Assembly (NCBI GenBank): GCA_043748015.1
Contig: JAYTOA010000012.1
Coordinates: forward strand, 1 to 50,590
Direction: 5' to 3'
Source: JAIBBG01 sp043748015
Lineage (GTDB): Bacteria > Bacteroidota > Bacteroidia > Flavobacteriales_D > Sanyastnellaceae
DNA length: 50,590 bases
The translations under genes and the position numbers were made by a program. Shown piece by piece: positions 27,569 to 35,489 of this stretch (positions within the stretch are counted from its first letter, which is position 1; the number at the start of each line of letters is the position of its first letter). The notes below the pieces were generated by a model, which had not been told where the DNA came from, did not search any database, and saw only the letters and a list, made by a program, of their open reading frames with translations.

Positions 27569-27741
27569 TGGCGAGTATTTAGGAATCAGGGATTAGAGAT
27601 TAGGGAATGATGTGACGTTTGTCATACACTGCCTGTTTCTTGTAAGTTAAATTGCGTCGTACCTAAACAATTGTCGAATGATGCGATTTTTCTATGGAGA
27701 AATTTCGGTCGAATAATGTTCAACTTGAAGGATCAAATCAT

Positions 27742-29814
27742 ATGGAACACAACCGCAAATCACAAGCTCATCACCACAGCGAACATTCCAATGATGTTAA
27801 AAGTGGTCGAACCGATCAAGCCAAACATCAGCACGGCAATCACGACGAACATTCCGGGACGGGACATCACAAAATGATGATTGCTGATTTTCGCAAGAGG
27901 TTCTTTGTAACACTCATCATGACGATTCCGGTGATGCTGTTGTCACCGATGATCCAACATTGGTTTCATTTCAATATAGCATTCAAAGGTGCCGGAATGT
28001 TGCTTTTTATCCTGTCGACAGTCGTATACACTTATGGCGGATTTCCATTTCTAAAAGGTCTGGTTTCTGAATTGCGCAACAAAAAACCCGGCATGATGAC
28101 ATTGGTGGCAGTTGCGATTTCCGTGGCATATATCTATAGTACAGCAATTGCTTTCGGACTTGTAGGAATGGATTTTTTCTGGGAATTGTGTACGCTGATT
28201 CTTATCATGCTACTTGGTCACTGGATTGAAATGCGATCTGTTGTTGGTGCATCTCGCGACCTGGAATTACTCGTTGAACTCATGCCTGCAGAAGCTCATA
28301 TGGTAATGCCGAACATGGTTCATGATGTTAGAACAGATTCACTCAAAGAAGGTGACATCATTTTAATCAAACCCGGTGAAAGAGTCGCCGCTGATGGCGT
28401 GATCATCGAAGGTGAAAGTTATCTCAATGAATCCTTACTCACCGGAGAGTCTGTTCCAGTAAAGAAAAAAGCACATGACAATGTCATCGCCGGTGCAATC
28501 AATGGCAATGGATCTTTAAAGGTAAAAGTGAGCTATGCTTCGAAAGATTCGTATTTGTCGCGCGTAATCAAACTGATTGAAGATGCGCAGAAAAGCAAAT
28601 CAAAAACACAATTGCTCGCTGATAAAGCCGCACAGGTTTTGACCATCGTTGCACTCGTAACAGGTAGCATCACATTTTTATACTGGCTCTTTGTAGCGAA
28701 GGAAACCACAGCTTTCGCCCTTGAACGTATGGTAACCGTGATCGTCATTTGTTGTCCTCATGCACTTGGGTTAGCCGTACCGCTAGTTGTCGCAACATCC
28801 ACATCACTTTCTGCGAAGCATGGATTGCTCATTAAAAACAGAACGGCTTTTGAAAATTCAAGGAAAATTTCTACGGTGATTTTTGATAAAACCGGAACGC
28901 TTACTGTCGGCAAATTCGAAGTGGTGCGTGTTGAAGTAATTTCCAACGATAGCGCTCCTTCCGATTATGATAAAAACGATATCGTACGCTACGCTGCAGC
29001 ATTGGAGCAAAACTCTGAACATCCGATCGCAACAGGGATAACGGCATATGCTCATGCGCGTGATATTGAAATTCCCGATGTAACAAATTTTCAATCTATC
29101 ACCGGAAAAGGCGTAGAAGCAACTGTTGAAGGAAAAAATGTCAAAGTGGTGAGTCCCGGTTTTCTCACAGAGAAAAATATCTCATCCCCCATTTCAACGG
29201 AAAGAAGTGAAAACGAAACTGTGGTCTATATCATGATTGATGATAAGCTCGTCGGAGTCATTGCACTTGCAGATCAAATCCGAAAAGAATCTTTTAACGC
29301 GATTAAAAAATTACGCGACAATGATATCAAATCCATTCTACTTACAGGTGATAATTCAATCGTCGCTAAAAGCGTAAGTGATAAACTTGAAATGGATGGA
29401 TTCTTTGCTGAAGTTCTTCCTCACGAGAAATTAGAGAAGGTGAAAGAATTGCAACTCGCAGGTGAATTCGTTGCTATGACAGGTGATGGCGTGAATGATG
29501 CGCCGGCACTTGCTCAAGCCGACATTGGAATTGCAATCGGCAGTGGAAGTGATATCGCAGCTGAGACAGCAGGAATCATTTTGGTGAACAGCAATCCGAA
29601 AGATGTTGCAAGCCTTATCATTTTCGGTAAAGCAACGCATAAGAAAATGATCCAAAATTTGATCTGGGCAACTGGATACAATTTAATTGCGCTTCCTCTT
29701 GCCGCGGGTGTGTTGTACAGTTTCGGAATTATGCTGAGTCCTGCAACCGGCGCAGTCTTGATGACGCTCAGTACAGTTGTCGTTGCCATCAATGCCAAAT
29801 TGTTGAAAATCTGA
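27742..29814 (+). CDS. CopB-like metal-transporting P1B-type ATPase
   Basis: The 690-residue protein begins with a His-rich cytoplasmic tail (about 12 His in the first 45 residues) instead of a CxxC metal-binding domain. The phosphorylation loop VIFDKTGTLT, the actuator TGES, and the hinge GDGVNDAPAL are intact. The ion-path motif in the sixth helix is CPH, with MTLSTVVVAINA in the last helix, as in the CopB (P1B-3) group that exports copper or silver. I chose the ATG at 27742 (EHNRKSQAHHHSE); an upstream in-frame ATG at 27694 adds 16 residues of unlikely sequence. Metal preference is inferred from motifs only. Confidence 0.88.
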   Translation: MEHNRKSQAHHHSEHSNDVKSGRTDQAKHQHGNHDEHSGTGHHKMMIADFRKRFFVTLIMTIPVMLLSPMIQHWFHFNIAFKGAGMLLFILSTVVYTYGGFPFLKGLVSELRNKKPGMMTLVAVAISVAYIYSTAIAFGLVGMDFFWELCTLILIMLLGHWIEMRSVVGASRDLELLVELMPAEAHMVMPNMVHDVRTDSLKEGDIILIKPGERVAADGVIIEGESYLNESLLTGESVPVKKKAHDNVIAGAINGNGSLKVKVSYASKDSYLSRVIKLIEDAQKSKSKTQLLADKAAQVLTIVALVTGSITFLYWLFVAKETTAFALERMVTVIVICCPHALGLAVPLVVATSTSLSAKHGLLIKNRTAFENSRKISTVIFDKTGTLTVGKFEVVRVEVISNDSAPSDYDKNDIVRYAAALEQNSEHPIATGITAYAHARDIEIPDVTNFQSITGKGVEATVEGKNVKVVSPGFLTEKNISSPISTERSENETVVYIMIDDKLVGVIALADQIRKESFNAIKKLRDNDIKSILLTGDNSIVAKSVSDKLEMDGFFAEVLPHEKLEKVKELQLAGEFVAMTGDGVNDAPALAQADIGIAIGSGSDIAAETAGIILVNSNPKDVASLIIFGKATHKKMIQNLIWATGYNLIALPLAAGVLYSFGIMLSPATGAVLMTLSTVVVAINAKLLKI

Positions 29815-29836
29815 AAATACAAATTTGATCAACGAT

Positions 29837-30631
29837 TTATCTTACAGTCATCAACGCTTTCATTTTGGTCTGCATGCGCTTCGCTTCAATTGAAGCAGCG
29901 TTGGCAAAATCACTTCCTGTAGATGCATACATAATGCTGCGAGATGCATTTACCAATAAGCCAATATCATCGTTCGCACCATGACGAAAAACTTCTTCCA
30001 GACTTCCACCTTGAGCACCAACACCCGGAACCAATAGAAAATGATCGGGAACTATTTTTCTCACATCGGAAAGCATTTCAGCTCTTGTGGCACCAACAAC
30101 ATACATGGTGTTATGAGATGTTCCCCATTCTGATGATTTTTGCAACACTTTTTCAAAAACTTTTTGATCATTCGTAGGCAGCATTTCAAAATCCATTGCT
30201 CCTGGGTTCGATGTCAAAGCAAGAATGATCGCCCACTTTCCTTCATATTGAAGAAATGACTCAACAGAATCTCGTCCCATATAAGGCGCCACAGTAATGC
30301 TGTCGAATGGATAAGTTTCAAAAAATGTCTTCGCGTAATAGTTAGAAGTATTGCCAATATCACCACGCTTCGCGTCGGCAATGGTGTAATGATCTCTTCC
30401 TATATAGGCTAAAGTTTCCTCCAGAATTTCCCAGCCTTTCAGCCCAAGGCATTCATAGAAAGCAATATTCGGTTTGTAAGCCACACAATATTCACGGGTG
30501 GCATCGATGATGGCTTTGTTAAAATCCAGTACAGAAACACCCGCAGGAATCTTCGCCGGATCGGGATCAAGCCCCACGCACAAGAAGGAATTACGCTGTT
30601 GAATAAGGGTAATAAGTGCGTTTCTAGTCAT
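29837..30631 (-). CDS. pyrF: orotidine 5'-phosphate decarboxylase
   Basis: The 264-residue protein belongs to the long bacterial OMP decarboxylase subfamily (type 2). It carries the catalytic Lys/Asp set in DAKRGDIGNT and a phosphate-binding end, LVPGVGAQGG..LLVNASRSIMY. It makes UMP from orotidylate, the last step of de novo pyrimidine synthesis. The gene is divergent from etfB with 57 bases between. An AATATTTG promoter-like element ends five bases before the ATG, implying a leaderless transcript. Confidence 0.95.
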   Translation of the reverse strand: MTRNALITLIQQRNSFLCVGLDPDPAKIPAGVSVLDFNKAIIDATREYCVAYKPNIAFYECLGLKGWEILEETLAYIGRDHYTIADAKRGDIGNTSNYYAKTFFETYPFDSITVAPYMGRDSVESFLQYEGKWAIILALTSNPGAMDFEMLPTNDQKVFEKVLQKSSEWGTSHNTMYVVGATRAEMLSDVRKIVPDHFLLVPGVGAQGGSLEEVFRHGANDDIGLLVNASRSIMYASTGSDFANAASIEAKRMQTKMKALMTVR

Positions 30632-30635
30632 GCCG

Positions 30636-30643
30636 CAAATATT
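30636..30643 (-). promoter_or_regulatory. promoter -7 element abutting the pyrF start
   Basis: AATATTTG on the minus strand (one mismatch to TAnnTTTG) is separated from the ATG by only CGGC. The arrangement TTTGC-nnC-ATG is identical to that before the ribB gene at 38683. Confidence 0.4.
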
Positions 30644-30688
30644 GGTCGGTGTGCGTATTTTCGCGTCCCGAATTTTTACACAAAATCA

Positions 30689-31429
30689 ATGAAAATATTA
30701 GTATGTATTAGTAAAGCACCGGATACCACTTCCAAAATTGCATTTACTGACAACAATTCGAAGTTTGACGAGAACGGAGTACAGTTTATTGTCAACCCAT
30801 ATGACGAATGGTATGCACTTGTGCGTGCTCTCGAATTGAAGGAAACACTTGGCGGAACTGTTACAACCATTTCTGTAGGTGGTGTCGATTACGAACCTAT
30901 CATTCGCAAAGCATTGGCTATCGGTGCTGACGATGCGGTGCGCATTGATGCTGCTGAAAGTGATTCTCTATATGTATCTAGACAAATTGCAGCTTATGCT
31001 AAGGGCAAAGGTTTCGACATCATTTTCTGTGGAAAAGAAACCATCAATTATAACGGTTCTGTCGTTCCGGGAATGATCGCTGAATTGCTCGATCTGCCTT
31101 ATGTTTCTTTGGCGCATAAAATAGATTTAGCAGGAAATACAGCGACTGTAGAGCGTGAAATTGTTGGCGGCGAAGAAGTAATCGAAGTGAATACTCCATT
31201 TGTTATCAGCGCTGCGAAAGGCATGGCTGAACAGCGTATTCCAAACATGCGCGGAATCATGGCCGCGAGAACAAAGCCTTTGGCAGTTGAAGCAGCCGTG
31301 GCTTTTGATGTTTCTACGACGGTGAAAGGTTATAGCCTTCCACCTGCGAAAAGTGGTTGCAAATACATTGCTCCTGAAGATGCAGGACAGCTCATCAAAA
31401 TGTTGCACGAAGAAGCGAAAGCACTTTAA
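30689..31429 (+). CDS. etfB: electron transfer flavoprotein beta subunit
   Basis: The 246-residue EtfB begins MKILVCISKAPDTTSKIAF. It contains the AMP-binding region (YVSRQIAAYAKGKGFDIIFCGKETINYN) and the conserved AKGMAEQRIPNMRGIMAARTKP block. With EtfA it carries electrons from acyl-CoA and other dehydrogenases to ETF-quinone oxidoreductase. I chose the ATG at 30689 because the longer frame would overlap pyrF on the other strand. etfA follows after 45 bases. Confidence 0.94.
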   Translation: MKILVCISKAPDTTSKIAFTDNNSKFDENGVQFIVNPYDEWYALVRALELKETLGGTVTTISVGGVDYEPIIRKALAIGADDAVRIDAAESDSLYVSRQIAAYAKGKGFDIIFCGKETINYNGSVVPGMIAELLDLPYVSLAHKIDLAGNTATVEREIVGGEEVIEVNTPFVISAAKGMAEQRIPNMRGIMAARTKPLAVEAAVAFDVSTTVKGYSLPPAKSGCKYIAPEDAGQLIKMLHEEAKAL

Positions 31430-31474
31430 ATCAACTAAGTCAAATCATCTTTTTAGAAGACAAAAAATTATAAT

Positions 31475-32431
31475 ATGTCAGTACTCATATTCGCAGATAA
31501 TCACCACGGAAAATTCCCCAAGAATTCATTGGAGGCAGTAACATATGGCGCAGAAGTAGCCGCTATGCTTGGCACTGATGCTGTAGCGCTCACTTGTGGA
31601 AATGTCACCGGTGACGGCGGACTTGGCAATGCCGGCGCCGCAAAAGTGTTGAATGCCGTATCGGTCAATACAAGTGATTCACAACAGATGACACGGCTTG
31701 TGATTGCAGCAGCACAAAGTGTGAACGCCAGTGTGATTATTTTCTCTCATGATATCCAGGGGAAACTCGTTGCTCCTCGTGTTGCGGCGCGTCTTGATGC
31801 AGCTCTTATCCCAGGTGCCACAGCCTTGCCGAGTGCAGATTTCGTAGTGAAGAAAAATGTCTTCAGTGGTAAAGCCATCGCTGACATCGCTATGAATACT
31901 GCGAATAAAGTGATTGCCGTATTGCCGAATTCTATCGCTCCGAAAAACACCGGCGTGACTGCTCCTGTAGAAGCATTTACTGCAGATCTCGGTGCGGCAG
32001 GCATTAAAATAATAGAAGTAAAGGCTGAAAACAAAGATGGCGAAATCCCATTGCCAGAAGCGGAAATAGTAGTGAGTGGTGGCCGCGGAATGAAGGGTCC
32101 GGAGTTTTGGGCACCTATCGAAGAACTTGCAAAAATTCTCGGTGCGGCAACTGCTTGTTCTCGCCCGGTGGCTGATATCGGATGGCGTCCTCATCACGAG
32201 CATGTTGGTCAAACTGGTGTTACGATTCGTCCGAATTTATATTTCGCAATCGGAATCAGTGGCGCAATACAGCATCTAGCTGGTGTGAATGGCAGCAAGA
32301 CAATCGTTGTCATCAATAAAGATCCGGAAGCTCCTTTCTTTAAAGCTGCGGATTACGGAATCGTTGGTGATGCTTTTGAAGTGTTACCTAAAATTATTGA
32401 AGCAGCGAAGGAATTCGTTGCATCTAAGTAA
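31475..32431 (+). CDS. etfA: electron transfer flavoprotein alpha subunit
   Basis: The 318-residue EtfA has an N-terminal ETF domain (SVLIFADNHHGKFPKNSLEAVTYG) and the C-terminal FAD-binding domain with SGGRGMKGPEFW, SRPVADIGWRPHHEHVGQTG and YFAIGISGAIQHLAG. It holds the FAD that accepts electrons and forms the heterodimer with EtfB. The order etfB-etfA is normal for Bacteroidota. Confidence 0.95.
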   Translation: MSVLIFADNHHGKFPKNSLEAVTYGAEVAAMLGTDAVALTCGNVTGDGGLGNAGAAKVLNAVSVNTSDSQQMTRLVIAAAQSVNASVIIFSHDIQGKLVAPRVAARLDAALIPGATALPSADFVVKKNVFSGKAIADIAMNTANKVIAVLPNSIAPKNTGVTAPVEAFTADLGAAGIKIIEVKAENKDGEIPLPEAEIVVSGGRGMKGPEFWAPIEELAKILGAATACSRPVADIGWRPHHEHVGQTGVTIRPNLYFAIGISGAIQHLAGVNGSKTIVVINKDPEAPFFKAADYGIVGDAFEVLPKIIEAAKEFVASK

Positions 32432-32554
32432 AGACAAGCGTTTCAAAGCCAAAAAAGTTGGAAATCCACTCTGTAGAGTTCATTGTTTCTAACGTTTACG
32501 GCTTTATTTTTTTTATTTTCGTAGTAGATATTAGGAAACCGCAACGGGTAAATA

Positions 32555-33157
32555 ATGAGCAATACCAAAATTGAATTACAGATAGCCGACATTGCCCCAA
32601 GCGGCAGTACCAGCGGTGCATATGCCATGGTGCTGGCTGAAGTAGAAGGCACGAGGAGGCTTCCGATTGTCATTGGTGGCGCAGAAGCACAGGCTATTGC
32701 CATTGAGCTGGAAAAAATGACCCCCAGTCGTCCGCTAACTCATGACCTCTTTCGAAGCCTTGCCAATGCATTCGCTGTTGACATTGAAGAAGTGCTGATC
32801 TACAATCTCGTTGAAGGCATTTTCTTTGCAAAATTGTTCGCCACTTTTGGCGGGCGCACTGCAGAAATTGATGCACGCACAAGCGATGCCGTTGCGCTCG
32901 CCGTAAGATTCAATTGTCCAATTTATTGTTACGAATTTATTCTTGACGCTGCCGGTGTGAGCAGCGAAGACATCTCCGACGAAATTGAACTTGAAGACCC
33001 AGATGTGGATCTGGAGGAATTGTCAACTGTTGCGGATGCTTCAACTATGAGTATTGATGAATTGCAGAAGCAACTCGAATCTGCACTTAGTCATGAAGAT
33101 TATGAGCGCGCATCTCGCCTTCGCGATGAAATTCAACGCCGCAGTTCTGCAAGCTGA
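32555..33157 (+). CDS. bifunctional nuclease (BFN) domain protein with UVR motif
   Basis: The 200-residue protein has a BFN/DUF151 domain (about 1-135; GAYAMVLAEVEGTRRLPIVIGGAEAQAIA, RPLTHDLFRSLANAF, DARTSDAVALAVRF) followed by an acidic linker and a C-terminal UVR motif (LESALSHEDYERASRLRDEIQRR). BFN proteins have been reported with RNase and DNase activity in plants, and UVR motifs join UvrB to UvrC or act in Clp adaptors. The pairing is common in bacteria; its cellular task is uncertain. The acidic run EIELEDPDVDLEEL is marked. Confidence 0.88.
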   Translation: MSNTKIELQIADIAPSGSTSGAYAMVLAEVEGTRRLPIVIGGAEAQAIAIELEKMTPSRPLTHDLFRSLANAFAVDIEEVLIYNLVEGIFFAKLFATFGGRTAEIDARTSDAVALAVRFNCPIYCYEFILDAAGVSSEDISDEIELEDPDVDLEELSTVADASTMSIDELQKQLESALSHEDYERASRLRDEIQRRSSAS

Positions 33158-33394
33158 ATATCGGAATCACTTTCCATTTATTACAAAATTTTCCTTCGTG
33201 TAAACGATCGAATTCTCTGTGAGTGTAATCGCTTGATTTGAATTCATTGACTTCCACTCTCTGCTTTTCCATTGTCGCTAAAAAATCTTTACCTGAAATG
33301 AACCTCGGGAAAAGTATCCTGTAACAGATCATTGATGCCGCTTTTCTCTTTAAGACTGCCTCAAAATCTTTACAACATTTCTAATTGACAAAAC

Positions 33395-35389
33395 ATGAAA
33401 AGAAAATCATTACATCCCATCGCACTTTGCTCTTACATCATTTTGCTTGTGATTGCATCATGCAATATTTCCAATGTGCAGAAAACACAACCGGCCACTG
33501 CCCAAGACGAGTCGTTGAAAAATGAATTGCTTTTACCGGACGGGAAATCAGATATTGGAACCGTTTCAAAAGGGACGAACACAGAAGCAAAACCTGTCTC
33601 TGTGCCATCATTAGAAAAAGAAGCTGCAGAAGATCACCTACTTCATACTGCACCTAAGCCCCTTGAAGAAATAAAAAACGCGGATATCGTTATGCCTGCC
33701 TCAATTCGGTCGGATTCTTACACACTGAGCACTATTGAGATCACAGGATCAAGTCCGACAACAATTTATCGAGAGGCATCAACCACTTCCTATAAAATTT
33801 CTTCCGAAAAAACAAGTGGGAAAACAAGGGTAAAGGATCACGTTGCTCGCGATGCCGATTCACCCAAATTATCAGGTACAAAAAGATTGTATGATGACGA
33901 CTATGATGGAGCAAGAATAGAATCCAGAGCAGTAACCGTTGAAGGTGTCGAGCCTTCCTCAGCTTCTAAAGTCAACTCAGAACTTGCCGGAAAACTTACT
34001 GCAGGCGAAATCAACGATTTTCAAAAATGGAAAATGTGGGAAGACATCGCTGAAACAGAATTGAAAGTATACCGCGAAATATGGAAGATGAATCCAACTG
34101 GTCGTTATGCAGTTGTAGTGCTATCTCAATCGAATTCACCCATCGTGGATTGCGTTGTTGAACTTGTTGCCAATGGCGGAAAAATAATCTGGAGTACAAA
34201 AACAGACAATACAGGAAAAGCAGAATTATGGAATCAATTCGACACTGAAATCGCTGATCAAAAAGTTGATCTCATTCGTGTGAAATATGATGGTCGAACT
34301 CAAAAAATCGAAAAACCAAAGACCATTGATAGCGGTGTGAACACTTTCAAACTCCAGGCTGCTTGCGACATTCCCGAAGTTGTTGACGTGCTCTTCACAG
34401 TTGACGCAACTGGAAGTATGGGAGATGAAATCTCTTACCTCCAGGCGGAATTGGTAGATGTAATCAATAAAGTAAAAAGCAATCATAAAGATGTTCAACT
34501 GCGACTTGGATCTGTTTTTTACCGAGATCACGGCGATACCTATGTCACCAGAAAATCTGCATTCAATTCAGATGTAAACGTTACAAACGACTTTATAGCG
34601 CAACAATATGCGGATGGCGGCGGTGATGGTCCGGAAGCAGTTGACGATGCTTTAGCGGAGAGCATTGACAACTTAATGTGGAGTGCACGAGCACGCGCAC
34701 GATTGATGTTTCTGGTGCTCGATGCACCACCTCATGGCGACAAAGCATTTACTGATAGAATGAAGCGCTATGTGAAACTTGCAGCCGAAAAAGGCGTGCG
34801 AATCATTCCATTGGTTGCAAGTGGTGGCGGTTATGACATGGACAAAAGTCTTGAATATCTGATGCGTTGTTGCGCACTTGGAACGAATGGAACTTATGCA
34901 TTTCTTACGGATCACAGCGGCATTGGTGGTGCCCACACAGCTCCTAGTACAGACAAGTACGAAGTAGAAACTCTCAATGCACTTTTGCTCAGAGTGATTG
35001 ATCAATATCTCTTCGTTCCCGCTTGTAATGTGCAAGAATTCGTTAGTACTCAAGAAGTGCAAGACACAACATCCATCACGGAACTTCTGCCCATAGTTCC
35101 TGGTGATTCACTTCAAAACACTGTAGCTCTGATTTCACCAATCACATCCGGCATCTTTACTTTGAAATGTTATCCAAATCCTGCAACAGATTATGTCTGG
35201 GCTGAGACAAGCGAACAGGTGAATGAAATCTTTATTGCCGATAATTCGGGGAAGATTATTCAAAGACTCACTCCAACCTCATCATTGGTGAGAATCGATC
35301 TTAATGATTATCCAACCGGAGTTTATTTTCTAAAAGCATGGATCAACATGAAATGGGTGTCAGCAAGAATAGTCGTCGCCCGGATATAA
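33395..35389 (+). CDS. VWA-domain surface protein with lipobox and T9SS type A signal
   Basis: The 664-residue protein starts with a signal sequence ending in a lipobox-like VIASC (Cys23). A low-complexity region (25-200) is followed by a carboxypeptidase-regulatory-like beta domain (about 235-320) and a VWA domain (about 328-530) with MIDAS DATGSM (337-342), GGGDGPEAVDDAL and LVLDAPPH. This is the VWKA-like class rather than the DxSxS class. The terminal about 75 residues (LKCYPNPATDYVW..GVYFLKAW..ARIVVARI) are a T9SS type A sorting domain. A lipid anchor and T9SS export together are unusual. A shared terminator separates it from the convergent PorE-like gene. Confidence 0.85.
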   Translation: MKRKSLHPIALCSYIILLVIASCNISNVQKTQPATAQDESLKNELLLPDGKSDIGTVSKGTNTEAKPVSVPSLEKEAAEDHLLHTAPKPLEEIKNADIVMPASIRSDSYTLSTIEITGSSPTTIYREASTTSYKISSEKTSGKTRVKDHVARDADSPKLSGTKRLYDDDYDGARIESRAVTVEGVEPSSASKVNSELAGKLTAGEINDFQKWKMWEDIAETELKVYREIWKMNPTGRYAVVVLSQSNSPIVDCVVELVANGGKIIWSTKTDNTGKAELWNQFDTEIADQKVDLIRVKYDGRTQKIEKPKTIDSGVNTFKLQAACDIPEVVDVLFTVDATGSMGDEISYLQAELVDVINKVKSNHKDVQLRLGSVFYRDHGDTYVTRKSAFNSDVNVTNDFIAQQYADGGGDGPEAVDDALAESIDNLMWSARARARLMFLVLDAPPHGDKAFTDRMKRYVKLAAEKGVRIIPLVASGGGYDMDKSLEYLMRCCALGTNGTYAFLTDHSGIGGAHTAPSTDKYEVETLNALLLRVIDQYLFVPACNVQEFVSTQEVQDTTSITELLPIVPGDSLQNTVALISPITSGIFTLKCYPNPATDYVWAETSEQVNEIFIADNSGKIIQRLTPTSSLVRIDLNDYPTGVYFLKAWINMKWVSARIVVARI

Positions 35390-35444
35390 GAAAACTTGTT
35401 TGGTTAAGCGAGAAGCGATGATAAACTGAAACGCTTCTTACAAT

Positions 35445-35469
35445 AACGCCCCGATTAATGCGGGGCGTT
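35445..35469. terminator. bidirectional terminator between convergent genes
   Basis: AACGCCCCG (35445-35453) and CGGGGCGTT (35461-35469) form a perfect 9-bp stem with loop ATTAATG. It serves the genes ending at 35389 (plus) and 35490 (minus). The flanking T tracts are short on both strands. Confidence 0.75.
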
Positions 35470-35489
35470 GTTCTTTCAAATTGAAGTAC

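Noticed and set aside
27569..27741. Metal-responsive operator before the CopB-like ATPase gene
   Set aside because: No clear palindrome or regulator gene is adjacent; the nearby GATTAG repeats are too short to support a call.
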